From assembly GCA_964344655.1 (NCBI GenBank), contig CAYFOF010000002.1, forward strand, positions 62,001-126,000: a DNA stretch of 64,000 nucleotides. The letters are read 5' to 3'. Positions 44,302-52,853 of the stretch are shown here, piece after piece. The notes beneath the pieces were generated by a model. That model saw only the letters and a program-made list of their open reading frames with translations, was not told the DNA's origin and did not search any database. The first letter of the stretch is position 1; each line of letters starts with the position of its first letter. The translations under genes and the position numbers were made by a program. The DNA is from JABJPM01 sp964344655. Lineage in GTDB: Archaea > Nanobdellota > Nanobdellia > SCGC-AAA011-G17 > PNOQ01.

Positions 44302-45606
44302 ATGAAGTATTATCTAACAATAGTAATAATTCTACTGATAATATCTACTGTTGCAGCAGATTCAGAAAGTACACAATTTGGATTAGATAGAAGAACTTCT
44401 GAAATAATTAAACCAATTAACATAACAAACACCACAATAAACATTACAGAACCAATAAATATAACAGATAATATAACAGACTTAATAAACATAACCGATA
44501 ATACTACAATAATCATAATTCCAATAAATTTAACAAATTTCACGGAGTTAAATATAACAAGAAACGAAACAATAAATATAACAATTAACGAAACAATAAA
44601 TATAACAATTAACGAAACAATAAATCAAACAAACACTACAATAAAACCAGAAGAAATAATATTATCTCCACCAATCCAAGAAGATTTTACAACTTATTTT
44701 TACGCAGGAAATAGATTAATTGCAACAAAAAATAATGAGAATATAAAATACCACTATCAAGACCATTTAGGTTCAGATATAAATTCTAAATCTCTCCCAT
44801 TTGGACAACCACTAGATATACAAAACAGATTTTCATTTTCTGGAAAAGAATTCGATTTAGGAGAATATTATTTCGGAGCAAGATATTACGATCCAAACTT
44901 AGGAAGATTTACTTCCGTAGATCCAATTAAAACAGAACCACCCTATCAATATGTAAGAAATAACCCATTAAGATTCATAGATCCAGATGGAAGAGAAACA
45001 AAAGAAAAATATCAAAACTTAATATTATTCTCAGAAGCAATGAAAGTCACTCAAACACCATTAATATTAAATTTCCCCACACAACAAGACGTAGATAATT
45101 ATAGAACAACAGTTGTTGATTCATTAATATCAACAAATCAAAAAAATATATTAATAGATTTAGAAAACGGAATTCCAATTTCAATCCCTGGTTACGGAGA
45201 ATCTACAAAACTTCCATTATTCGGAACAAACTCAATAAACACATTATTTCAAATGGAAGTAAGTAAAAATGGTCCAATAGAAAACGTTATATTTTTCATG
45301 CATAGTGCAACAAACACTCCAGGTAATATAGTTCTAGAAATGCCTGGAACCCTCCCAAGCACAAGCGAACCAAAAATAGAATTAACAAACAGTCTACTTT
45401 CTTTACCAGATGAATATCTTGCTCCAAATGGACAAATAATCTTTGCAATTTGTCACACAGACACTTGCATAAATGGACAAGCAATTGCAGATAGTTTAGG
45501 AGTTACAGTTTACGTCTCACCAAACGAAGTAGAATTTGTTGAAGGAATATCGCCACCACTAATTTACGGTCAATTCAACGAATATAAACCAAAAAAAGAA
45601 GATTAA
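44302..45606 (+). CDS. Secreted RHS-core protein with sequon-rich linker and His/Cys hydrolase-like tail
   Basis: Signal peptide at 1-19. Residues 38-115 carry 17 N-x-T sequons (NIT, NTT, NET and similar). Residues 130-230 are an RHS core: TYFYAGNRLIATKN, HLGSDINSKSLPFGQ, RYYDPNLGRFTSVDP, NNPLRFIDPDG. The tail (about 240-434) contains VIFFMHSATN (His334) and GQIIFAICHTDTC (Cys384) with a following helix GQAIADSLGVTVYVSP, the layout of caspase-like or DUF4347/C80-type folds. The RHS part closely matches the one at 20228-21244. The tail assignment is by layout only. Confidence 0.75.
   Translation: MKYYLTIVIILLIISTVAADSESTQFGLDRRTSEIIKPINITNTTINITEPINITDNITDLINITDNTTIIIIPINLTNFTELNITRNETINITINETINITINETINQTNTTIKPEEIILSPPIQEDFTTYFYAGNRLIATKNNENIKYHYQDHLGSDINSKSLPFGQPLDIQNRFSFSGKEFDLGEYYFGARYYDPNLGRFTSVDPIKTEPPYQYVRNNPLRFIDPDGRETKEKYQNLILFSEAMKVTQTPLILNFPTQQDVDNYRTTVVDSLISTNQKNILIDLENGIPISIPGYGESTKLPLFGTNSINTLFQMEVSKNGPIENVIFFMHSATNTPGNIVLEMPGTLPSTSEPKIELTNSLLSLPDEYLAPNGQIIFAICHTDTCINGQAIADSLGVTVYVSPNEVEFVEGISPPLIYGQFNEYKPKKED
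44563..44625 (+). repeat. 24-bp tandem repeat coding for N-glycosylation sequons
   Basis: About 2.6 copies of a 24-bp unit (44563-44586, 44587-44610, partial to 44625). Each unit encodes NETINITI, that is two N-x-T sequons. Repeat-driven growth of the sequon-rich linker is the simplest reading. Confidence 0.75.
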
Positions 45607-46037
45607 TTTCTAATATGCCTAGAAAACATATTTGGATCGCCATCTTGATCAAAATAGAAAAATAATCCATCGCCAAGAGTATATATTTCTCCATAATCTT
45701 CAACTAACTTTTCTGTAGTTGGATCATAAATTCCTAATCTCTCTAAATCACTTACGGAATTTGCTCTATATATATCTCCATTAGCAAAATAATGATTAAT
45801 AACTCCACTAGATTGGCCCTCAAAATGAGTATACAAACTATCTTTTTCAGCTTGTGAGATTGGAACTAATTGCGCATTAATAGAATCTTCTAAACAATTT
45901 CTAGTCGGAGAACATCCCATGTGACTAGAATATGCACTTAAAGCCATTATACTTCCTAGAAAAGCGCCAAGTACTCTATTCAAAGGTTGTCTTGCAAATT
46001 CTTTCCAACTTCCACTGTGAAATTGTTTATCTTCCAT
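45603..46037 (-). CDS. Membrane-anchored protein, 144 aa
   Basis: One membrane helix near 20-38 and an extracellular part with two cysteines and a late DQDGDPN loop. It is convergent with the RHS gene and overlaps its stop by 4 bp. Position makes it a possible partner; no sequence evidence for immunity. Promoter at 46060-46089 belongs to the shared type. Confidence 0.55.
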   Translation of the reverse strand: MEDKQFHSGSWKEFARQPLNRVLGAFLGSIMALSAYSSHMGCSPTRNCLEDSINAQLVPISQAEKDSLYTHFEGQSSGVINHYFANGDIYRANSVSDLERLGIYDPTTEKLVEDYGEIYTLGDGLFFYFDQDGDPNMFSRHIRN

Positions 46038-46059
46038 AACTATACATAAAACTAATTAC

Positions 46060-46089
46060 TTTTAAAACTTTCCATTTATAAGTAGTTAC
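46060..46089 (-). promoter_or_regulatory. Extended promoter, shared type
   Basis: On the gene strand: GTAAC, spacer, ATGGAAAG then TTTTAAAA, 26 bp before the ATG at 46037. It matches the elements at 31467-31490 and 49834-49856 in its BRE-like half. Confidence 0.5.
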
Positions 46090-47204
46090 AACTTAGATAA
46101 GAATTTCTGAACTTCTTTTTTAGCTTTAACTCTTTTTTTCTGATGTTCAACCAAAAACTTTTGAAGCTTCTCAATAGTATATTTCTTCAATTCCCCAGTT
46201 AATAACTCTCCTTTCTTATAAGAATCATGAATTTCTTGTAATTTTTTATCATCTTCTTCTAATCCATATTTCAATAACTGAAAAGAAACATCAATATCCG
46301 GATTTCCACCTTTTTTTCTATGTTCTTCTAATGTTTTTTGACCACCAGAGAAAGCAAATTTCTTAATTTTTTTAGCAGCAACTTCTGGAGAATCTGTTAA
46401 AGCAATATAAGAATTTTCATCAGAACTGCTCATCTTCCCACCCTTCAATCCAGGTAAAAACATATGACATGTAGAACTCAAAGGCATAAATTTATGCCCT
46501 GGAAACTTATACGCAACATCTCTAGCTAATCTTAAATGTGGATCTTGATCAATTCCAACTGGAACAATAACTGGCAAAGCTTTTCCTTCAAACTCTTTTA
46601 ATTGAGGATGTAACATATCTGCTGCTTGCAATAAAGCAGAAGATAATTTAGCAGGAGAAATATCTCCATAAATTGCTTTTACTTGGTTGAATGTTGTATG
46701 TCTTCCCAACATATTTGCTAAAGAATAATAAGCACTAGATTTTACACCATCTTTATCTCTTGAAGATTGAAAATAAAAATCACATTTCTTTAAATCTAAT
46801 CCCAAAGCAACATAATTAGTTAAATATTCTTCAATAGCAACTTTCTTTAATTCTTCCATATCTGGCATTCTAGAATTATAAGCTTCAACATCAGCCACAG
46901 CAACATAAACTTTTGCTCCTAATTTTTGATACATAATAATTTGATCAGCAACAATTTTATGCCCAAAATGAAATTTCCCACTAGGCATCAATCCAGTCAT
47001 CATCACAAAGGGTTTTTTCTTTTCAATAGATTCATTTATCTTATCAAAATCCCTATGACAATAAATTATTCCTCTCCTAAACAACAAAAAATCATTCAAC
47101 TTCTTAGGAACTGTCTTAAAAGGTTTTAATCCAAATTCTTTTATTATTTTACTATAATTTATATCCCCTTTAATTTCCCAAGGAGTTACACTAGATTTAA
47201 CCAT
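46086..47204 (-). CDS. trpS: Tryptophanyl-tRNA synthetase
   Basis: 372 residues, archaeal/eukaryotic type: VTPWEIKGDINY near the start, PSGKFHFGHK (class I HIGH equivalent) and GGKMSSSDENS (KMSKS equivalent). It charges tRNA-Trp; the cognate tRNA gene lies 82 bp upstream in the opposite direction. Confidence 0.95.
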   Translation of the reverse strand: MVKSSVTPWEIKGDINYSKIIKEFGLKPFKTVPKKLNDFLLFRRGIIYCHRDFDKINESIEKKKPFVMMTGLMPSGKFHFGHKIVADQIIMYQKLGAKVYVAVADVEAYNSRMPDMEELKKVAIEEYLTNYVALGLDLKKCDFYFQSSRDKDGVKSSAYYSLANMLGRHTTFNQVKAIYGDISPAKLSSALLQAADMLHPQLKEFEGKALPVIVPVGIDQDPHLRLARDVAYKFPGHKFMPLSSTCHMFLPGLKGGKMSSSDENSYIALTDSPEVAAKKIKKFAFSGGQKTLEEHRKKGGNPDIDVSFQLLKYGLEEDDKKLQEIHDSYKKGELLTGELKKYTIEKLQKFLVEHQKKRVKAKKEVQKFLSKL

Positions 47205-47286
47205 ACAATTATTTTATTAATACTTTATTTAAAGATTTCTAAAGGACAAAACTTATAAAAACAATAAACACCCAAAATAAATGTGA

Positions 47287-47360
47287 GGGGACGTAGTATA
47301 AGCTGGTTAGTATGGGAGGCTCCAACCCTCCAGATGGGGGTTCAAATCCCTCCGTCCTCA
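47287..47360 (+). tRNA. tRNA-Trp (CCA)
   Basis: Acceptor GGGGACG pairs with CGTCCTC (one G-U), discriminator A. The anticodon stem-loop is GGAGG-CTCCAAC-CCTCC with anticodon CCA. The T arm is GGGGG-TTCAAAT-CCCTC. No intron, although archaeal tRNA-Trp often has one. TATA-like CTTATAAAA lies about 30 bp upstream. Confidence 0.93.
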
Positions 47361-47404
47361 CTCATTTTACAAACACTTAAAAAACACAATAATTTCCCAT
47401 TTTT

Positions 47405-47773
47405 ATGAAAAAATTAGCAGCAATAGCATTAACACTAGCACTTTCCACAACAACATTTGCTAAAATGCCCCAATCTGTTTATTTCACAATAGATCAAGTT
47501 CTACAAACAAAATCAAATTCCAGAACAAAAAAATTAATTTCTACTCTAGCTGACAAACTAGGAGACAATAATGGAAAAACAACAAACGAAGAAATGATTT
47601 ATGCATTAGATTTAGTAGTTTCAGAAGAATCTCAAAGATATATATCTGAAAAAATTTTCGGAGAACCAAAAACAATAGATGAATTAAGTATTTTTCAAAA
47701 AGGAAAAGTAAAATTACAATACCCTCAAATAGAATACGTAACAAAACTAAGGAAAAGGTATTTAAACAGATAA
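47405..47773 (+). CDS. Small secreted protein, 122 aa
   Basis: Signal peptide MKKLAAIALTLALSTTTFA with a clear A-x-A-like cleavage end and no lipobox cysteine. The mature part is basic with no cysteine. Unknown function. The presenilin-type gene starts 16 bp later. Confidence 0.6.
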   Translation: MKKLAAIALTLALSTTTFAKMPQSVYFTIDQVLQTKSNSRTKKLISTLADKLGDNNGKTTNEEMIYALDLVVSEESQRYISEKIFGEPKTIDELSIFQKGKVKLQYPQIEYVTKLRKRYLNR

Positions 47774-47789
47774 AAGAAATTCTATACTA

Positions 47790-48581
47790 ATGAAGCACAC
47801 AATCAAAATCACAATTATTTTAACATTATTATTTTTAGCAACCCAATTAATTGGTTTAACAATTGTAGATTCATACGGAGATAAAGAACTTCCATTAGGT
47901 ATTGAAAGACCAGAAGTACAAGAAGAAGTTGGATATCTTCCATTAATTTTCGCAATTTTAATTGCAACAGGATTAGCATTAATTTTAGTTAAATTTGGAG
48001 CTATGAAACTCTGGAAAGCATGGTTTTTTGTTGCATCATTATATTTACTAACCCTCTCACTAGGAGGATTTTTCGAAGCAAACATAGCATTCATAATTGC
48101 AACAGGGTTTATTTTACTAAGAACATTCAGATTATCAATTATTTCCCACAACATTGTAGAATTATTTGTCTACGCTGGAATTCCAGTAATATTTGCATCA
48201 ATATTAAACATATTATCTGCAAGTATTTTATTAATTTTCATATCAATTTACGACGCAATTGCAGTTTGGAAAACAAAACATATGGTAAAACTAGCTAAAT
48301 TCACAACACAATCAAAAGTATTTGCTGGATTAATGATTCCTTACGATAAAGGAAGAAAAGCCGCAATTCTTGGGGGAGGAGACATTGGATTCCCATTGTT
48401 ATTCTCAAGTGTAATACTATTAAACAAATCATTCCAACACGCAATAATTACAACAATAATAACAGCAATTGCTTTACTCATGCTATTATTATTAAGTAAA
48501 AAAAACAAATTCTATCCCGCAATGCCGTTTATCTCGGCAGGATGTTTTGTAGGTTATTTCCTATCCTTATTAATTCTTTAA
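47790..48581 (+). CDS. Presenilin/SPP-type intramembrane aspartyl protease
   Basis: 263 residues with about eight or nine membrane helices. The catalytic aspartates are in ISIYDAIAVWKTKHM (YD motif) and ILGGGDIGFPLLFS (GxGD motif). FYPAMPFISAG takes the place of the PAL motif. All three family markers are therefore present in order. It likely cleaves membrane-spanning helices, such as leftover signal peptides. Confidence 0.9.
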   Translation: MKHTIKITIILTLLFLATQLIGLTIVDSYGDKELPLGIERPEVQEEVGYLPLIFAILIATGLALILVKFGAMKLWKAWFFVASLYLLTLSLGGFFEANIAFIIATGFILLRTFRLSIISHNIVELFVYAGIPVIFASILNILSASILLIFISIYDAIAVWKTKHMVKLAKFTTQSKVFAGLMIPYDKGRKAAILGGGDIGFPLLFSSVILLNKSFQHAIITTIITAIALLMLLLLSKKNKFYPAMPFISAGCFVGYFLSLLIL

Positions 48582-48923
48582 TTGTTCCCAAGCATAAGAA
48601 ACATAATCTAAATTTTGTCTATCAAACATCTCAGGAAAATATCCTTCTTTAGTATCAAATTCTGCTTCCTTAAATTCTGGAAACCATTCTAGTAAATCTA
48701 AATATCTAGCCAAAACACTAGCTGTAGTACAATATTCATCTTTAATTTTTCCCCAAGATGAAATTCCCTCTTCATATAACTCTGTAAATCCAGAAAGAGG
48801 GGCCAAACAATTTTTAGTTACATGGTTAAAATGACTAAAAACATCACTATCCAAACCCTCTACAACTCTAGCAACTCTATCTTCTAAAGCTCTAGTTAAT
48901 TCATTAACTGTAGCAACATCCAT
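48570..48923 (-). CDS. Hypothetical protein, 117 aa
   Basis: Soluble, acidic and helical, no recognised motif. It is the last gene of the minus-strand group that begins with the signal-peptidase-like gene. It overlaps the presenilin stop by 12 bp. Confidence 0.55.
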   Translation of the reverse strand: MDVATVNELTRALEDRVARVVEGLDSDVFSHFNHVTKNCLAPLSGFTELYEEGISSWGKIKDEYCTTASVLARYLDLLEWFPEFKEAEFDTKEGYFPEMFDRQNLDYVSYAWEQLKN

Positions 48924-48924
48924 T

Positions 48925-49029
48925 TTAGCATTCCTTAAATTTCTTTGAATTACAATAACATTTCATATTTATTGGTGTTTTTTTATTTACACAATAAATT
49001 GCATCGCATTTCATACATTTAACATCCAT
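48925..49029 (-). CDS. Mini zinc-ribbon-like protein, 34 aa
   Basis: MDVKCMKCDAIYCVNKKTPI then MKCYCNSKKFKEC: six cysteines in 34 residues, set as CxxC...C...CxC...C. GGAGATG lies 6-7 bp before the ATG. It overlaps the end of the 105-aa gene in another frame and stops 1 bp before the next ATG, so it fits the operon. Confidence 0.55.
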   Translation of the reverse strand: MDVKCMKCDAIYCVNKKTPINMKCYCNSKKFKEC

Positions 49030-49336
49030 TTTCATCTCCTTCCTTCAATCTTTTTTCTTGATCTTCTAAAATAGTATCAATAGTGCCCATATCAACAGGC
49101 AAGACTACTGCCCCTTGAACAGGAAAAACTCCGGGTCTATCCATTAATTTATATTTCATATCTCCAGTTCTATCTGGTTGATTAACCAAACAAGGATTAA
49201 GTTTTATTGCACCATCAGAAACACTTTCTAAAATTCCATAAGCGTTTGCACTGTTAAAATACACAATAACTTCTTGTCCAACATTATCTCCGGCATATGG
49301 AGATTGTCTATCGTAAGTTTCAGGTCCAAATGTCAT
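49019..49336 (-). CDS. Hypothetical protein, 105 aa
   Basis: Starts MTFGPETYDRQSPYAGDN, 1 bp after the stop of the signal-peptidase-like gene. Beta-rich and soluble, ending in a free cysteine. An SH3-like or OB-like small fold is conceivable from GQEVIVYFNSANAYGILESV, but I do not assign it. Confidence 0.55.
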   Translation of the reverse strand: MTFGPETYDRQSPYAGDNVGQEVIVYFNSANAYGILESVSDGAIKLNPCLVNQPDRTGDMKYKLMDRPGVFPVQGAVVLPVDMGTIDTILEDQEKRLKEGDENGC

Positions 49337-49337
49337 T

Positions 49338-49811
49338 TTAATATAATACCCCCGCAAGTATATACTCAATATCTTCAAATCTAATTTTTCCAGGATCTGC
49401 ATATGCAACATTATCTCCTTTTGCTATTGCATACCATCCATCCTTGTCATATCCCAAATCAATTACTCTATGAGCAATCAAAGCATCACTCCACTCTGCA
49501 TTATAAGTAATAACATCTCCAATTTGGACATCAAACTCATCTTTAGGTCTTAATTCAATTCCAGTAGAACCAACATCTAAGAATCCATCCATTGAATTTG
49601 TATTTGTATATTTTGCCCAATTAGCGTTATCAACATAAATAACAACCTTATCTTCATAAATCAAAACTTGGCTGTCTTTTATCCTATCAGCAGGTGAAAT
49701 AAGCTCTTTTGAAACAAAAACTGAAGGCATTGCATAGTTTGAACTAAATACATCATTAGCAAACCATCCTATTGATAATAGCATAACCCCCAAAATTATT
49801 GCTTGTTTCAT
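49338..49811 (-). CDS. Signal peptidase I-like protein (S26B type)
   Basis: 157 residues with one N-terminal membrane helix. TNTNSMDGFL has the Ser-Met pair of signal peptidases, and ALIAHRVIDLGYDKDGWYAI followed by KGDNVAYADPG gives the archaeal/ER-type Ser-His-Asp set (His in place of the bacterial Lys). Overall layout is that of a short archaeal signal peptidase. It may be the housekeeping enzyme or a specialised paralogue. Its promoter is of the shared extended type. Confidence 0.8.
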   Translation of the reverse strand: MKQAIILGVMLLSIGWFANDVFSSNYAMPSVFVSKELISPADRIKDSQVLIYEDKVVIYVDNANWAKYTNTNSMDGFLDVGSTGIELRPKDEFDVQIGDVITYNAEWSDALIAHRVIDLGYDKDGWYAIAKGDNVAYADPGKIRFEDIEYILAGVLY

Positions 49812-49833
49812 GTAATATTTCTTTATTTAATCC

Positions 49834-49856
49834 TTTATAAACCTTTCCATGTGTAA
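49834..49856 (-). promoter_or_regulatory. Extended promoter, shared type
   Basis: On the gene strand: GTTAC, 2 bp, then ATGGAAAGGTTTATAAA. TATA lies 26 bp before the ATG at 49811. It is identical over 17 bp to the element of the gene at 31101-31445. Confidence 0.55.
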
Positions 49857-49922
49857 CTACTTAGCATAAGTAACATAATCAAAACATTTATAAATAAAAG
49901 AAAAAAGTAATATTTTAGAAAA

Positions 49923-50291
49923 ATGGATGATCAATTACAAAAAAAATATAATGATGAGTTCAAGGAAAAATTCATACAAGACGTGAAAGGATTAGCATAT
50001 AATACAGCAATGTATGTTCCTGCACTAGCAAATTCTATATTCGCGTTTAGCTGCGGATATACTGGAGAAAATACAGACCTATTACCATATACTTCTGGAG
50101 GATTAGTATTAACTACAGGAATTCTTAATGGAATCGGAGAAAGAAACGAAGATCCAAATTATCATCCATGGGATACTCCAATAACTAGTATTGTAAAAAG
50201 AACTGCAAAAAACATTCCAAAAGTAGGATTAGATGCAATTATATCTTATGCACTGGGAAAAGGTGCAAAGGCAGTTGTAGATTATTTTTAG
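49923..50291 (+). CDS. Membrane protein, 122 aa
   Basis: Two or three moderately hydrophobic stretches (YVPALANSIFAFSCG, SGGLVLTTGILNGIG). It forms a two-gene operon with the next gene, 4 bp away. A CATTTATAAA element lies about 30 bp before the ATG. Function unknown. Confidence 0.55.
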   Translation: MDDQLQKKYNDEFKEKFIQDVKGLAYNTAMYVPALANSIFAFSCGYTGENTDLLPYTSGGLVLTTGILNGIGERNEDPNYHPWDTPITSIVKRTAKNIPKVGLDAIISYALGKGAKAVVDYF

Positions 50292-50295
50292 AAAA

Positions 50296-50502
50296 ATGAC
50301 ACCAGATAAAAAACAATGGTTGCCAGTTTACGGCGCTTACAAAGCAATAAAAGACGATCAAGAAGGAAACCCTTCAATATTAGAAGAACATTATTGGACT
50401 AGTCCAGTATATCATGCAATTGTAAGTTTAACTCCTGTTATGGCAACAGGATTAGCAGCTTTAATTGTAGCAACAAAAGGGTTAATGAATTTAGTTGAAT
50501 AA
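50296..50502 (+). CDS. Small membrane protein, 68 aa
   Basis: Soluble first half and one membrane helix (VYHAIVSLTPVMATGLAALI). It follows the previous gene by 4 bp and overlaps the convergent gene by 12 bp. Unknown function. Confidence 0.5.
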   Translation: MTPDKKQWLPVYGAYKAIKDDQEGNPSILEEHYWTSPVYHAIVSLTPVMATGLAALIVATKGLMNLVE

Positions 50503-50907
50503 ATCTTCTAAATTTCTAGGCAGCTTAAACTTAAAAGTGCCATCTTTTTCTAATTTACCTCTTAAATTAATTTTAGTGCTATCATCTCTATCAATATAAT
50601 AATTAATCAAAGTTTCAGCTTGCAAATATCTTTCCCTATAACTACCACTTTCACTAGAATAAGCAGAAACAACCCCATCTTCACAGCCCAAAACAACAGC
50701 AATTCTAGATCTATTTTCTGATAAATCTAAACTAACACTTCCTGGGACTCCAGATAGTTCATAATGTCCTTCTTCAAAAGAACTTTCACAAACATCAGCA
50801 ACATCAACAGGAACATATTCAGTATTTCTTTCTTTAAAATATTCCCAAGCTGAAAAACCTAACGCTAAAGCAATTACAGCATAAACTGAAACTTTTCCTT
50901 TTGACAT
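50491..50907 (-). CDS. Membrane-anchored exported protein, 138 aa
   Basis: N-terminal helix VYAVIALALGFSAWEYF and an exported beta-rich part with two cysteines. No family recognised. Confidence 0.55.
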   Translation of the reverse strand: MSKGKVSVYAVIALALGFSAWEYFKERNTEYVPVDVADVCESSFEEGHYELSGVPGSVSLDLSENRSRIAVVLGCEDGVVSAYSSESGSYRERYLQAETLINYYIDRDDSTKINLRGKLEKDGTFKFKLPRNLEDLFN

Positions 50908-50937
50908 AAAAAAGAGAATAATAAATCATTTAAAAAA

Positions 50938-52839
50938 CTATACTAACCTTATAGTTTCCAAATTCTTAGGGGCCACAGTCTCCATTCTATAAGCTTTATG
51001 AACAGAACTAGCTAAATCCAAAACTTTACTTACTTCACCGTGAACCACGATCATTTTCTTAGGTCTTGGAGAAGTTCTTCCAACAAAATTCATTAATTGA
51101 TTTCTATCTGAATGTCCAGTAAATCCATGAATAGAATAAATATCCATTTTAACTTTTACAGGCATTTGCTTACTTCCTTCCATAAACATAATTTCTTTCT
51201 CACCTTGTTGTAACCTTCTACCTAATGAGCCTTCACCTTGATAAGAAGTTAATACTAAACTATGTTTGTCACTCTCAGCTAAATTCTTAAAATACTCAAC
51301 AGAAGCTCCACCAGTCATCATACCAGAAGTAGCCATAATAATACAAGGTCCATTCTCATCTAAAACTTGTTTCATTTCTTTTTGTGAACCCACATGTTTA
51401 AAAATATCTGACAAAAACGGATTTTCATTTTTGTGGAATATCGCTTGTTTTACTTTATTATTGAAAAAATTCGGATAAGCAGTATGAATAGCAGTAACAT
51501 CCCAAACCATACCTTGAACAAAAACAGGTATTTTTGGTAATTTACCTTCTCTAATTGCTCTCTCAACAATAACCATTATTTCTTGTGACCTACCAACCCC
51601 TAAAACTGGCAATAATACTTTTCCACCCCGTTCAACAGTCGTTTTGACAATATTCAACAAATAATCTTCAGATTCTTGTCTAGTTGCAGTAACATCATCT
51701 TTTCCACCATAAGTTCCTTCAATCATTAATGTCTCTAATCTAGGAAATTTAGTTACAGCAGGAGCTAATAAATTTGAAACTTCATAATTCATATCACCAG
51801 TATACATAAAGTTATGCAACCCTTCACCAATATGGAAATGACATAATGAACTTCCTAAAGTATGTCCAGCATTATAAAACGTTAAACGTATATCTGGAGA
51901 AATATCTGAAACCTCTTCATAATCTAAAACAACAGTATGTTTAACCATTTCTTTAACATCAGCAGAACCATACAACGCTGCCTTATTCTCTTTTTGTCCA
52001 ATTGAAATCATATCTAAACATAACAAAGCTGCAGTATCTCTAGTTGGAGCAGTACAATAAACAGGACCACGATAACCATATTTAAACAACAATGGAATTA
52101 AACCACAATGATCTAAATGCGCATGACTCAAAACAACAGCATCTAATTCTTCAATTTTTAATTCTGAAATATCCATGTAAGGATATTGATCTTGCCCTCT
52201 AGCAGCAACATTAATCCCACAATCCATTAAAATTTTAGATTCATCAGTTTGCAATAAAAATGAAGATCTTCCAACCTGTCTTGAGGCACCCAAAAATGAA
52301 ACTCTAGCATAATTTGTTTTTCCTTCTTTTCTTTTAGAACCATAAATTCTCTCGCCAATTTTATGTAAGAATTTCTTCCTATAATCATCATTCTCATACA
52401 AAACAGTTCTGATATTCTCAATTAATCTTGATCTTATAGAAGGAATTCTCTTAACCAATGGAACCCAATAAACTTTAGATTTAATTTCTTTCAAAGTCTC
52501 TCCAGATTTCCCAATTGCAATTCCTGGTTTTTCAGCCTCAACAATAACTTGAGATCTTTGCGGATCAAATATAATATTTAACTGCCCAGCCTCTTCTGGA
52601 ATGATTTTTCTAATTTCATCTTCAGCCTTTTCAACAGGCATAGGAATAGAAGGATCTGCTCTTAATTCAACCCTTTTCTTAATAGTAGAAACTATTTCTT
52701 TAATAATTCCTTTATTATCTAAAAAGAAATCTTTATTCTTCGTATACATTACAATATTTGCGCCCTCAAACGAGATATTAGTTACATCTGCATCTTTAGG
52801 CAACATATCTTTTACTTGTTCTATTATTTTTACAGCCAT
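50938..52839 (-). CDS. Transcription termination/RNA cleavage factor FttA (aCPSF1), KH-MBL-beta-CASP
   Basis: 633 residues. Two KH-type domains come first (about 1-150, with IAIGKSGETLKEI as GxxG loop), then a metallo-beta-lactamase domain with LSHAHLDHCGLIP and a beta-CASP insertion, then a C-terminal IHGFTGHSDRNQL and VVHGE. This is the archaeal endonuclease/exonuclease that terminates transcription at U-rich sites. Psm beta is just upstream, a conserved archaeal neighbour. Confidence 0.95.
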   Translation of the reverse strand: MAVKIIEQVKDMLPKDADVTNISFEGANIVMYTKNKDFFLDNKGIIKEIVSTIKKRVELRADPSIPMPVEKAEDEIRKIIPEEAGQLNIIFDPQRSQVIVEAEKPGIAIGKSGETLKEIKSKVYWVPLVKRIPSIRSRLIENIRTVLYENDDYRKKFLHKIGERIYGSKRKEGKTNYARVSFLGASRQVGRSSFLLQTDESKILMDCGINVAARGQDQYPYMDISELKIEELDAVVLSHAHLDHCGLIPLLFKYGYRGPVYCTAPTRDTAALLCLDMISIGQKENKAALYGSADVKEMVKHTVVLDYEEVSDISPDIRLTFYNAGHTLGSSLCHFHIGEGLHNFMYTGDMNYEVSNLLAPAVTKFPRLETLMIEGTYGGKDDVTATRQESEDYLLNIVKTTVERGGKVLLPVLGVGRSQEIMVIVERAIREGKLPKIPVFVQGMVWDVTAIHTAYPNFFNNKVKQAIFHKNENPFLSDIFKHVGSQKEMKQVLDENGPCIIMATSGMMTGGASVEYFKNLAESDKHSLVLTSYQGEGSLGRRLQQGEKEIMFMEGSKQMPVKVKMDIYSIHGFTGHSDRNQLMNFVGRTSPRPKKMIVVHGEVSKVLDLASSVHKAYRMETVAPKNLETIRLV

Positions 52840-52853
52840 TATTCTCTTAAGAA

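Noticed and set aside
44563..44625. Possible CRISPR-like repeat
   Set aside because: The units are directly adjacent without spacers and lie in frame in a coding linker.
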